IMG/VR virus record: IMGVR_UViG_3300027593_000003
Coordinates: 1 to 60,356 of that record
DNA: 60,356 bases
Reading direction: 5' to 3' (one strand)
From: a virus
A program made the position numbers and the translations under genes. Numbering within the stretch: position 1 is the first letter of the stretch; each line of letters opens with the position of its first letter. This document shows positions 4,833 through 13,071 of the stretch, in pieces. Below the pieces are notes generated by a model. That model saw only the letters and a list, made by a program, of their open reading frames with translations, did not search any database and was not told the origin of the DNA.

Positions 4833-6767
4833 ATGTCTAAGACTATTGCAAACCCATACGAAAATTTCATTGCGTTATCCAGATATGCAAGATGGATATC
4901 AGAAGATAATCGCCGTGAGACATGGGGTGAGACAGTAGATAGATATTTTAGTTTTATGCTAAATCATTTAAAAGAAAATTATAATTACATTCCAAATGAA
5001 AAGCTTGTTGCGGAATTAAAAAATGGTGTATTTGAACGAAATGTTATGCCGTCTATGCGTTCCGTGATGACTTCAGGAGTAGCACTAGAAAGAGATAATG
5101 TTGCAGGATATAACTGTGCTTTTCTTCCCGTTGATTCACCACGTTCATTTGACGAAACAATGTATATCCTTATGTGCGGTACAGGAGTAGGGTTTTCTGT
5201 TGAGTATAAGTATATTAATAAACTTCCTGCCGTCCCAGAATCATTAGAAAAGTCGACTACAGTAATTACAGTAGAAGACTCCAAGCAAGGTTGGGCTAAA
5301 GCATACCGTGAGTTGCTAGCACTACTATGGTCTGGACAGATTCCAGCAATTGATGTTTCTAAAGTAAGACCAGCAGGTGCAAGACTTAAAACAATGGGCG
5401 GAAGATCATCAGGCCCACAACCACTTGTTAATTTATTTGATTTTACAATTGCAAAATTTAAGAGTGCTACAGGCAGAAATCTTAAGCCAATTGAATGCCA
5501 CGATATTATGTGCAAGATTGGTGAGGTAGTTGTTGTAGGCGGGGTTCGTCGCTCAGCAATGATTTCTCTTTCTAACATTAACGATATTGAGATGGCACAG
5601 GCTAAATCAGGTAACTGGTGGGAAGCCAATACACAACGTGCTTTGTCTAACAACTCTGTTGCGTACTCACGCAAGCCAGACATGGAGCAATTTATTGCAG
5701 AATGGAAATCTCTATATGATTCAAAGTCGGGAGAACGAGGTATATACAATGTGGCCGCAGCTCAAGCCCAAGCAGCCAAGTATGGAAGAAGAGATCCAGA
5801 TATACACTATGGAACTAACCCGTGCTCAGAGATTATCCTACGTCCTTATCAGTTTTGTAACCTTTCAGAAGTCGTACTACGTGAAAGTGATACAAAGAAA
5901 GAAATTGAACGCAAAGTTGAACTTGCAACAATTCTTGGAACGTGGCAGTCAACGCTTACAGACTTTAAATATCTTCGCAAGATCTGGAAAGACAATACAG
6001 AAGAAGAGCGCCTACTAGGTGTTTCTCTAACTGGACAATTCGGACACAAGTTTATGTCAGGTAAAGAAGACCTTGTTTCGCTAGAAGCTTTTTTAATGAC
6101 TCTTAGAGAATTAGCAAGAGCAAAGAATAAAGATGAGGCTGGGAAGATTGGGATTCCTGAGTCTGCTGCTATTACATGTGTAAAGCCATCAGGAACAGTA
6201 TCTCAATTGGTCGGGGTATCTTCAGGAATGCATGCTTGGCATTCTCCATATTACATTCGTACAGTTCGTGGGGCAAAAGGAGATCCTATTTCTACATTTT
6301 TAAAGGAAGTTGGAATTCCAGTAGAAGATGATGTTATGAAACCAAATGACACATACGTATTTTCATTTCCAGTAAAAGCACCAGAAGGTGCAATTGTTAG
6401 AAATGATTTAACGGCTATTGAGCACCTAAATATTTGGTTAGTTTACCAACGTGCCTGGTGCGAACACAAACCTTCAATTACAGTTTCTGTAAAAGAAGAT
6501 GAATGGATGGAAGTTGGTGCTTGGGTATATAAGCATTTTGATGAGGTCTCTGGAATTTCATTCCTGCCGCACTCAGATCACTCATACAAGCAAGCTCCAT
6601 ACCAAGAAGTAACAGAGGAAGAATACAATGCTCTTGTTGCTAAAATGCCCAAAGAAATTCGATGGGAAGATTTATCTTTTTACGAGACAGAAGATGGCAC
6701 TTCTACCAATGCTACGCTTGCCTGCAGCTCAGATGGAAACTGCGAGCTTGTGGATATTTCCGCTTAG
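4833..6767 (+). CDS. nrdJ: Class II (B12-dependent) ribonucleoside triphosphate reductase
   Basis: The 644-residue enzyme makes deoxynucleotides for phage DNA synthesis. It matches the monomeric class II family typified by Lactobacillus leichmannii. C95 (AGYNCAFLPV) fits the first redox cysteine. C331 and E333 in NPCSEI, with C342 in YQFCNLSE, reproduce the thiyl Cys, catalytic Glu and second redox Cys at the same 11-residue spacing as C408, E410 and C419. The tail ends ACSSDGNCELVD (C631, C637), the swinging-arm pair that regenerates the active site. LMCGTGVGFSVE and CVKPSGTVSQLVG are also characteristic. It is shorter than the 739-residue reference, and no intein interrupts it. It is independent of oxygen, but the host must supply adenosylcobalamin. 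Confidence 0.95.
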   Translation: MSKTIANPYENFIALSRYARWISEDNRRETWGETVDRYFSFMLNHLKENYNYIPNEKLVAELKNGVFERNVMPSMRSVMTSGVALERDNVAGYNCAFLPVDSPRSFDETMYILMCGTGVGFSVEYKYINKLPAVPESLEKSTTVITVEDSKQGWAKAYRELLALLWSGQIPAIDVSKVRPAGARLKTMGGRSSGPQPLVNLFDFTIAKFKSATGRNLKPIECHDIMCKIGEVVVVGGVRRSAMISLSNINDIEMAQAKSGNWWEANTQRALSNNSVAYSRKPDMEQFIAEWKSLYDSKSGERGIYNVAAAQAQAAKYGRRDPDIHYGTNPCSEIILRPYQFCNLSEVVLRESDTKKEIERKVELATILGTWQSTLTDFKYLRKIWKDNTEEERLLGVSLTGQFGHKFMSGKEDLVSLEAFLMTLRELARAKNKDEAGKIGIPESAAITCVKPSGTVSQLVGVSSGMHAWHSPYYIRTVRGAKGDPISTFLKEVGIPVEDDVMKPNDTYVFSFPVKAPEGAIVRNDLTAIEHLNIWLVYQRAWCEHKPSITVSVKEDEWMEVGAWVYKHFDEVSGISFLPHSDHSYKQAPYQEVTEEEYNALVAKMPKEIRWEDLSFYETEDGTSTNATLACSSDGNCELVDISA

Positions 6768-6825
6768 TGGTAGAATTATAGTATTGGGTAAAACCAAAAT
6801 TCTGGGCACCCCGCCCAAAATGGAG
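6748..6825 (+). promoter_or_regulatory. Promoter and leader hairpin of the holin-like gene
   Basis: TTGTGG (6748-6753, inside the reductase gene), a 17-base spacer and TAGAAT (6771-6776) with upstream TGG form an extended -10 promoter. The leader has a TGGGC-ACCCC-GCCCA hairpin (6803-6817) five bases before the GGAG ribosome binding site at 6822-6825. Confidence 0.55.
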
Positions 6826-6833
6826 ATGATAAA

Positions 6834-7076
6834 ATGGCTATCAAAAAATTTGATAAAGCTGATTTAAATAAAGATGGGAAAGTAACTATGCAAGAACAAA
6901 TCTTAGCAGCACTAGGAACTTACGGAAGAGCATTTTTGGCAGCAGCCACGGCTCTATATATGACTGGAAATACTAATCCAAAAGATTTAATTGCGGCTGG
7001 CGTAGCAGCAGTTGCTCCAGTAATCCTAAAGGCATTAAGCCCAAGCAACAAAGAATTTGGATTTACAAGCAAGTAA
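6834..7076 (+). CDS. Holin-like protein with EF-hand calcium loop
   Basis: The 80-residue protein joins two elements. Residues 10-21 (DLNKDGKVTMQE) match the 12-residue EF-hand loop at every key position: D10, N12, D14, G15, V17, E21. Two hydrophobic segments follow, about 30-44 (YGRAFLAAATALYMTG) and 51-68 (DLIAAGVAAVAPVILKAL), separated by an NTNPK turn. The second half resembles r1t-type holins of Gram-positive phages. A holin would permeabilise the membrane at lysis so that wall hydrolases can reach the peptidoglycan; the lysozyme-like gene lies on the opposite strand 3 kb away. It has its own promoter between the reductase and fibre genes. The calcium loop is directly visible; the holin role is inferred. 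Confidence 0.65.
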   Translation: MAIKKFDKADLNKDGKVTMQEQILAALGTYGRAFLAAATALYMTGNTNPKDLIAAGVAAVAPVILKALSPSNKEFGFTSK

Positions 7077-7105
7077 TTTAATTATTACTGTTAGGATAGC
7101 TCCTG

Positions 7106-7141
7106 TGCTAAAATAAGCATAGGAGTTTTCCTATTTAGGAG
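7106..7141 (+). promoter_or_regulatory. Promoter and leader hairpin of the fibre array
   Basis: TGC plus TAAAAT (7109-7114) is an extended -10. A hairpin ATAGGA-GTTT-TCCTAT (7119-7134) follows at the very start of the predicted RNA, then AGGAG (7137-7141) nine bases before the ATG. Confidence 0.55.
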
Positions 7142-7150
7142 TACTATAAA

Positions 7151-7498
7151 ATGGCAGGGCAAAAGAATTTCGAAGTGGATCAAAATGCCACATTTTCATT
7201 TATTGTTGAGTATAAAGACAATAGTGGACTACCTGTTGACCTAACAGGCTCAACAGCTAAGATGCAGGTAAGAGATACAAAAGGCGGAACTAAATTAGCT
7301 TTTAGTTTAACATCACCCGCAGGCGGAATTACAATAACCCCCCTACTTGGCAAACTAACTATTAAAATGACTCCCACACAAACTAATAAATTGTTCTATC
7401 CAAAATCATCTTATGACATTATGTTAACCGACTCCAATGCAAACAAGATTAAATTGATAGAAGGATTTATAACACTTAGTAGATCGGTGACAATATAA
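7151..7498 (+). CDS. 115-residue beta-rich virion-associated protein
   Basis: The sequence alternates short beta strands: QNATFSFIVEYKDNSGLPVD, then LTGSTAKMQVRD, GGITITPLLGKLTIKM, YDIMLTDS and IKLIEGFITLSRSVTI. This is the pattern of small immunoglobulin-like or BppU-N-like domains that join baseplate and fibre parts in many tailed phages. There are no cysteines. It is the first gene of the fibre array and its stop overlaps the start of the next gene, so the two products may act together. The exact structural role is unknown. Confidence 0.6.
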   Translation: MAGQKNFEVDQNATFSFIVEYKDNSGLPVDLTGSTAKMQVRDTKGGTKLAFSLTSPAGGITITPLLGKLTIKMTPTQTNKLFYPKSSYDIMLTDSNANKIKLIEGFITLSRSVTI

Positions 7499-7935
7499 TG
7501 GTAGAAACAATTATAGTAACGGTTCCAAATAATGAAGTTATAGTTTCTTCCCCAGGCCCACAAGGCCCAAGAGGAAAAAGCATACTTAATGGAATAGGTA
7601 GTCCCGCAGAAAATTTTGGCCTTGAAGGAGATTTTTACTACGATAAAAGTACAACAAGGTTTTATGGGCCAAAGCCAACAGACCTAACTTGGGCTGGAGC
7701 AACTAATTACCTTCTAAACATGACTTTAGAGTATTCCTGGGAACTTACACAAGTAACTGGGCCAGTATCTGGAGTGTATTCTGTAGAGATTAATCATAAC
7801 CTAGGAATGAAACCCAATGTTACGATAAAATCAAGCGCAGGCGACGTTTTAGAAACAGGAATAGATTATAATAGTAGTAACAAAATAACACTGACAATGG
7901 CTCAACCATTCTCAGGGACAGCGTACCTGTCTTAA
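7498..7935 (+). CDS. Fibre protein with collagen-like motif
   Basis: The 145-residue product has a beta-rich start, a short collagen-like stretch (SSPGPQGPRGKS, residues 17-28) and the LEGDFYYDKSTTRFYGPKP segment that often follows collagen-like regions in phage fibres. Its C-terminal half (VEINHNLGMKPNVTIK and onward) resembles the end of the next protein, a probable receptor-binding or trimer-end domain. The Gly-Pro-x triplets are potential substrates of the window's proline-hydroxylase-like enzymes. It starts at an ATG overlapping the upstream stop. Confidence 0.65.
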   Translation: MVETIIVTVPNNEVIVSSPGPQGPRGKSILNGIGSPAENFGLEGDFYYDKSTTRFYGPKPTDLTWAGATNYLLNMTLEYSWELTQVTGPVSGVYSVEINHNLGMKPNVTIKSSAGDVLETGIDYNSSNKITLTMAQPFSGTAYLS

Positions 7936-7947
7936 GGGAGTTAGCAA

Positions 7948-9357
7948 ATGGCAAGAAAATTTTTAGTTAGCGTTGATCTCAATAAGAATGAGCTTCTCAA
8001 TGCCAGAATCCAAAACCTTGGAGCTGCACCATCTAGCCCAGTAACTGGACAGATTTACTACGATACATCAAATCAAACGATGTACTACTACAATGGATTG
8101 TCATCACCAGATGGCCCATGGATGCCTATGTCTGGATCAACGGAAGTTATCCAAGATGTTATTGGCTCATCCGTAGTTGCAGGTACAGCATTAACATCAA
8201 CTTATAACGATGCCGCTGGAACAACAACATTAAAATTAAATGACACAGCCGTAACAGCTGGCTCATATGGCTCAACAGTTAAAATTCCTACATTTACAGT
8301 AGATGCTCAAGGTCGTTTGACTGCCGCAAGCGAAGTAGATGTAGCAACAGTACTTACAGTTAACGGAGACACTGGAACAACTGGTATTTCTCTATTAACA
8401 GAAGGATTACAAGTATCAGGCGGAGAAGGAATTGATGTTGTTGTAACAGACAATACAGTTACAGTATCTGCAGAAGATGCAACTTCATCAAACAAGGGTG
8501 TTGCAAGTTTTGATGCAATAGATTTTACAGCTACAGCAGGAAATATAACTTTAAACGCTGAGCGTGTACAAGACATTGTTGGAGGAATGATTGATTCTAA
8601 TACAGAGTCAGGAATTTCAGTAACGTACGATGATGTAAATGGAAAATTAGACTTTAATGTAGCAGATCCAATTATTACTCTTTCAGGAGATATAAACGGT
8701 TCTGCAACAATGACAAACCTAGGTGATGTAACAATCACAACAACTATCCAGCCAAACTCCGTAGCCCTCGGAGATGACACAACTGGAGCATATATTGCAA
8801 CAGTTGCTGGAACAGCAAATGAGGTAACAGTATCTGGTTCAGGTGGAGAAACAGCAGCAATTACAATTGGTTTGCCAGATGACGTAACAATTACTAACAA
8901 CCTTACAATTGGCGGTAACTTAAACGTAACTGGAACAATTAACTCAGTAAGCACCACTCAGGTAAATATTGTTGATAATAAGATTAATCTTAATACCGAC
9001 TTTACAGGAGCACCAACAGTAGATGCTGGTATAAGAGTAGAGCGTGGAACATCTGCTGACGTAGAAGTTCTATGGAATGAAACCTCAGACCAATGGACAC
9101 TTACAAATGATGGCACAAATTATCATGAGATTGTACGTAAATGGAAGTCTGACATTACAACAACAGAGGTTGCTCCTTATACATTTACAGCAACCCACAA
9201 TCTTGGTACAAGAGACGTAACTGTTGCAGTGTATTCAAATTCTTCACCATTTGCAGAAGTTGAAGTAGATGTTGATCATACATCACCAAACGCAGTGACC
9301 CTAACATTTGCAATCGCACCGACAGCTGGAGCATATAGAGTCGTAATTACTGGATAA
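7948..9357 (+). CDS. Tail fibre or adhesin, 469 residues
   Basis: The protein is low-complexity and rich in Thr, Val, Ala and Gly. It begins MARKFLVSVDLNKNELLNAR and continues with a GQIYYDTSNQTMYYYNG segment common to phage fibre heads. The middle has many short VTVS/ITL strands typical of beta-helical or beta-roll shafts. The end (YTFTATHNLGTRDVTVAVYS and onward) is related to the C-terminus of the preceding protein and probably forms a knob. Such proteins attach virions to host glycans. Whether it is a side fibre or a decoration protein is not determinable. AAGGGAG lies upstream of the ATG. Confidence 0.7.
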   Translation: MARKFLVSVDLNKNELLNARIQNLGAAPSSPVTGQIYYDTSNQTMYYYNGLSSPDGPWMPMSGSTEVIQDVIGSSVVAGTALTSTYNDAAGTTTLKLNDTAVTAGSYGSTVKIPTFTVDAQGRLTAASEVDVATVLTVNGDTGTTGISLLTEGLQVSGGEGIDVVVTDNTVTVSAEDATSSNKGVASFDAIDFTATAGNITLNAERVQDIVGGMIDSNTESGISVTYDDVNGKLDFNVADPIITLSGDINGSATMTNLGDVTITTTIQPNSVALGDDTTGAYIATVAGTANEVTVSGSGGETAAITIGLPDDVTITNNLTIGGNLNVTGTINSVSTTQVNIVDNKINLNTDFTGAPTVDAGIRVERGTSADVEVLWNETSDQWTLTNDGTNYHEIVRKWKSDITTTEVAPYTFTATHNLGTRDVTVAVYSNSSPFAEVEVDVDHTSPNAVTLTFAIAPTAGAYRVVITG

Positions 9358-9367
9358 GGAGAGCTAA

Positions 9368-9670
9368 GTGTCTGTAAGAAGATTAGTTCCGCTACACGCA
9401 GTAGTGCTTGATTCAGATCCAATCAATTCTAGAATTGGTGACCTGTATTATAATAGCGTTGAAAATGCTTTAAAGTTTTATGACGGTGCTGCCTGGAATT
9501 TAGTTGGCGGCGGAGCAATAACTGGATTACTTGATCACGTACATACATACGACGGAGATGTTTATTCTGTTAGCGCAAACGAAATATCTTCAGATGGATT
9601 AATTGATGGTGGAACTCCTTCAACAGTCTTTGCAGATTTGCCAAAAAATATTGACGGAGGAACACCATAA
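9368..9670 (+). CDS. 100-residue fibre-module protein, GTG start
   Basis: The GTG at 9368 has AAGGAG six bases upstream. The product carries SRIGDLYYNSVENALKFYDG and LLDHVHTYDG and ends in NIDGGTP. The 157-residue protein at 14997 has the same layout (TGAVYFDIFENTIKVYNG, LEHDHEI, YIDGGGA). Each is followed by a one-base-overlapping gene whose product starts with an Mtd-N-like domain. The two pairs are duplicates of one module. The protein may be a chaperone or an adaptor for the long fibre; this is inference. Confidence 0.65.
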   Translation: MSVRRLVPLHAVVLDSDPINSRIGDLYYNSVENALKFYDGAAWNLVGGGAITGLLDHVHTYDGDVYSVSANEISSDGLIDGGTPSTVFADLPKNIDGGTP

Positions 9671-11469
9671 TGCCTGCTAAAATTAAGATAAGAAGAGGAA
9701 CCTCCAGTCAGTGGGCATCATCTACTAATATTTTAGATCAAGGCGAACTAGGATATGATATATCTACAAAGCTAATTAAGATTGGCGACGGATCATCTTT
9801 ATGGGCTAGCCTACAACCAGTAAATAAATTTGAAATTCAAGAACTTGCACAAGATGCTATATATGAAGCATTAACTAATTTTGTAGCAACTGGACAAAAT
9901 ATAACTGCCACATATAATGATTCAAGCAATACAATGACTTTGGACACAGGCACAAATGTAGTCCTTATTACTAATTTAAATACCGCAATTTCAACTGAAG
10001 TTTCTAATAGAAATACAGCAATTGCAACTGCTAAGTCTGAAGCAATTTCAGCTTCCGCCACAGATGCCACTACAAAGGCTACAGCGGCTCAATCAGCAGC
10101 AGCAACAGATGCAACTACTAAAGTAGCAGCAGAAGCAACCCTTCGGGTATCAGGCGACGCAGCTTCTGTATCTACAGCAGCAGCAGATGCAACTACTAAG
10201 GTGGCAGCAGAAGCAGCCCTTCGAGTATCAGGCGACGCAGCCTCAGTTGCAACCGCAGCCACAGATGCAACTACTAAGGTCGCAGCAGAAGCAGCCCTTC
10301 GAGTATCAGGCGACGCAGCCTCAGTTGCAACCGCAGCAGCAGATGCAACTACAAAAGCAGGTGCTGCATTAACTTCAGCAAATAGCTACACAGATACAGC
10401 CGTCTCATCTTTAGGAAATACTGCAGCAACAACATATGTTCTTCTTTCAGACGTTGGAAATATAGATGGCGTTGCATCGCTAGACGGAACTGGAAAAATC
10501 CCAGACACAGAAATTCCAGCAGGCATTGCAAGAGATACAGAAGTTACAACAGCTATTTCAACAGCTATTAACACTCTTATTAATTCAGCCCCAGGCACAC
10601 TAGACACATTAGGTGAAATTGCTACAGCTATGGCTACTAGTGATTCTGCTGCAGCAGCCTTAGTAACTGCAGTTAATTTAAAGGCCCCTATTGCTTCACC
10701 AACCTTTACTGGTACAGTAAGCGGAATTACAAAAGATATGGTCGGCCTTGCAAATGCAGACAATACAACAGATGCTAATAAGCCAGTTTCAACTGCTACA
10801 CAAACAGCACTAGACTTAAAATTAAATTTGGCAGAACCTTCAGTAGATTATTACGTAAGCAATTCAGGAACTGGCGGATATCTTGTAAATGGAGTCTTGA
10901 ATGGAACAATTAATTTTGTAAAAGGCAAAAAATATAGAATTATTGTAAATGCAGTAGGCCACCCATTTTGGATACAAACATCATATGGAGCATACAACCC
11001 AGCAGATGTTTATTCTACGGGAGTAACAAATGCTGGAACAGATAGTGGATCAATATTAGTAGAACTTCCTTTATCAGCACCAGATGATTTATACTACGCA
11101 TGCCAGTATCACTCTACAATGAAAGGAACAATTAATTCTAAGCCTGACGAGCTTTTAGACTATGCAACCTCTTCAGCAGCAACTGCTTACACTATAACCT
11201 CTGCAAATTCCGCTAAGACAACAGAGTTTACTGCAACAACAGATGTGACAATTACAATACCATCTGACCCATCTAATACAACTTGGCCGATTGGTACTTC
11301 TCTTGAATTAAGACAGATGGGAGTAGGCAGACTTATATTCTCCGCAACATCCCCCGCAACAATTGTTTCAACAGATGGATATTTAAAAACAAGAACACAA
11401 TATTCCTCAGCATTTTTAGAAAAAAGAGCTTCAAACGCATGGATACTAACTGGAGATATTGACGCATAA
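9670..11469 (+). CDS. Long fibre: Mtd-N-like head, alanine repeats, cupredoxin-like domain
   Basis: The 599-residue protein starts with a domain like the N-terminus of phage major tropism determinant (KIKIRRGTSSQW, then GDGSSLW). An alanine-rich shaft follows with three 26-residue repeats containing KVAAEAALRVSGDAASV. Residues about 390-495 look like a cupredoxin: H431 (VGHPFWIQ) and C478-x2-H481-x2-M484 (ACQYHSTM) are arranged as type I copper ligands. The last 100 residues form a fibre-end domain shared with the product at 21534. It probably forms a trimeric fibre. Metal binding is unproven, and some phage cupredoxin-fold domains may be purely structural. Confidence 0.75.
   Translation: MPAKIKIRRGTSSQWASSTNILDQGELGYDISTKLIKIGDGSSLWASLQPVNKFEIQELAQDAIYEALTNFVATGQNITATYNDSSNTMTLDTGTNVVLITNLNTAISTEVSNRNTAIATAKSEAISASATDATTKATAAQSAAATDATTKVAAEATLRVSGDAASVSTAAADATTKVAAEAALRVSGDAASVATAATDATTKVAAEAALRVSGDAASVATAAADATTKAGAALTSANSYTDTAVSSLGNTAATTYVLLSDVGNIDGVASLDGTGKIPDTEIPAGIARDTEVTTAISTAINTLINSAPGTLDTLGEIATAMATSDSAAAALVTAVNLKAPIASPTFTGTVSGITKDMVGLANADNTTDANKPVSTATQTALDLKLNLAEPSVDYYVSNSGTGGYLVNGVLNGTINFVKGKKYRIIVNAVGHPFWIQTSYGAYNPADVYSTGVTNAGTDSGSILVELPLSAPDDLYYACQYHSTMKGTINSKPDELLDYATSSAATAYTITSANSAKTTEFTATTDVTITIPSDPSNTTWPIGTSLELRQMGVGRLIFSATSPATIVSTDGYLKTRTQYSSAFLEKRASNAWILTGDIDA
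10108..10341 (+). repeat. Three 78-bp tandem repeats in fibre gene
   Basis: Three tandem 78-base units start at 10108, 10186 and 10264, each encoding 26 residues with KVAAEAALRVSGDAASV. The second and third are nearly identical, and the same units occur at 16139-16372 in another fibre gene. They probably form a coiled-coil or helical-bundle shaft and give homology for recombination between the two genes. Confidence 0.85.
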
Positions 11470-12845
11470 TGTCAAGACCAAGAGCAAGAAGAAGAAAAGT
11501 AGCCGTAGTCTCATCAAGACTAAAAGGATTTTTATCATTTCAAGAACTTTTTCAAAGCGGATTAAGAAACGGCTGGAAAGTTGTAAGATCTGGTTGGTCT
11601 GCGGGATCGGGTGCAGTTTCCGCATCAAACCCAACACAATATCCTTTATTGTCTACAACAATGTCAAAGACAAATGTCACAATAGAAATTACAGAGCCAG
11701 GTATTGGTACAGGCGCAGCACTTTGGGTTACTGACTCAGGTAACTGGTATGGAGTTGTAACATCTCAAGAAGTTTCGTCAGGAACGGGTAATTGCGGCAC
11801 ATACTCTGCAATAAATAATTGTGGATATACAAATCCATGTGTAGCAACAGGCGGATTTTATACTAATAGTGGGTACGAAGATTTTGGATATCAATGTATT
11901 AACACATCAACATACTCATGGAACGGAAACCCTGCAAGTTACGGAAACTATAGTTGTTCTTGCCCAAATGCTAATAACTGTGCATTTGGATATGTTGCTT
12001 CTGGAAACTATTCTCTTTCTTATTGTGCAAATATTTCATATAGCGCAAACTATTGTGGATATTATACTCAAGCACATCAATACTATGATAATTGTAAAAC
12101 TGGAGGAAATTGTGTAGCAACAGGAGGAAACTGTAGAACCTATGGAAACTGTTTAGTTTATGGTAGCTACTATATCTCTTGTTGCAAAGCTTATAATACA
12201 TACAATTCTTGTGCCTATACAAATCCATGCGTAGGTGGATATATTTATTGGACAACTCAAGAGTCACTTGCTCCTTGTTGTGCTCTAGGATACACTGCAG
12301 ATTACGTAGCAAGTAACTGTGCAACTGGAAGCCCATCAACAAATAACGCTTGTGGATACTGTGGCACTATAGAAGCACAACCTGCTGGATCAGTAACAAA
12401 TAATTGTAGTTGCTGCGGCAGAACAGCGCAAGACATTCGTTTAGTCCTTTACCCACAAGACAGCTATAACCCTTGCGGAGCTGGAGGAAACTGCGTTCAA
12501 ACTGGTGGAAATTGCACAAGTTATCAAGACACTTATCCTAGAAAAATTAAAATATTTAAATACGCATCAAACGTATTAACTGAGGTTGCTTCACAAACTT
12601 TAGACTCATTAACTTCTTATCCCGTTATTAGATCTTTAAAGATTATAGTAACTAATGCAGTAAAAGGCGGATCAACTGCTACAATAACAACAAAAACATA
12701 TTCAGATACCTTATTTACAAATCAAATAGGTTCTGATTTTATACACCAGGCAACAGGATTGAAAGTTAATACCAATTACGGTATAATTGCTAATCCAAGC
12801 GCTTACAATCAAAATATATCAGTACAAAAAATACTAATCTCTTAA
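11469..12845 (+). CDS. Cysteine-rich virion or adhesin protein
   Basis: The 458-residue product has a basic start (MSRPRARRRK), a region about 1-108 without cysteine, then 28 cysteines between residues 109 and 349, and a cysteine-free beta-rich end. The cysteine region repeats GGNC, TNPC, GNC and NNC motifs and is rich in Tyr, Asn and Gly; eleven cysteines follow an Asn. It could form a heavily disulfide-bonded rod or bind metal. No catalytic motif is seen. Its start overlaps the stop of the long fibre gene as TAATG, so it is likely part of the same appendage. No known family is recognised. Confidence 0.7.
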   Translation: MSRPRARRRKVAVVSSRLKGFLSFQELFQSGLRNGWKVVRSGWSAGSGAVSASNPTQYPLLSTTMSKTNVTIEITEPGIGTGAALWVTDSGNWYGVVTSQEVSSGTGNCGTYSAINNCGYTNPCVATGGFYTNSGYEDFGYQCINTSTYSWNGNPASYGNYSCSCPNANNCAFGYVASGNYSLSYCANISYSANYCGYYTQAHQYYDNCKTGGNCVATGGNCRTYGNCLVYGSYYISCCKAYNTYNSCAYTNPCVGGYIYWTTQESLAPCCALGYTADYVASNCATGSPSTNNACGYCGTIEAQPAGSVTNNCSCCGRTAQDIRLVLYPQDSYNPCGAGGNCVQTGGNCTSYQDTYPRKIKIFKYASNVLTEVASQTLDSLTSYPVIRSLKIIVTNAVKGGSTATITTKTYSDTLFTNQIGSDFIHQATGLKVNTNYGIIANPSAYNQNISVQKILIS

Positions 12846-12858
12846 AGGGGGGCAAGAA

Positions 12859-13071
12859 ATGACAATAGAAATTCCACAATGGACATTTGTAACTAAAGAA
12901 GAAGAAGCTACAAAAGTTAGATTTGCAATATGTGTAGATGACACAGTTCAGCAAATCATGGAAGTTAATTTAGCACAAGCTGCGCTATGGGTATTAAACC
13001 CAGTAGTAGTACGATGCAACGATTTAGCTACACCAGGAGATTCTCGAGCAGATGCAGTAGCAGGTCTGTAA
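12859..13071 (+). CDS. 70-residue protein of unknown function
   Basis: An AAAGGGGGG ribosome binding site precedes the ATG. The product is a short alpha/beta protein (VRFAICVDDTVQQIMEVNLA) with a hydrophobic ALWVLNPVVVR segment. Part of it resembles the 98-residue product at 13771 (FTLALVIDNEVVDIMRTEER), so the two may share a fold. The stop lies directly before the next ATG. Function is unknown, but its position suggests a virion-associated role. Confidence 0.6.
   Translation: MTIEIPQWTFVTKEEEATKVRFAICVDDTVQQIMEVNLAQAALWVLNPVVVRCNDLATPGDSRADAVAGL

Noticed and set aside
4985-5749. A 254-residue minus-strand frame inside the reductase gene
   Set aside because: It has no promoter or ribosome binding site, and the plus strand encodes an unmistakable enzyme with all catalytic residues.
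5800-5900. Intein in the ribonucleotide reductase
   Set aside because: The active-site region reads continuously with correct spacing between C331 and C342; no Hint motifs interrupt it.
7498-7935. True collagen-like fibre
   Set aside because: Only two or three Gly-x-y triplets are present, too few for a stable triple helix; kept only as a collagen-like motif.
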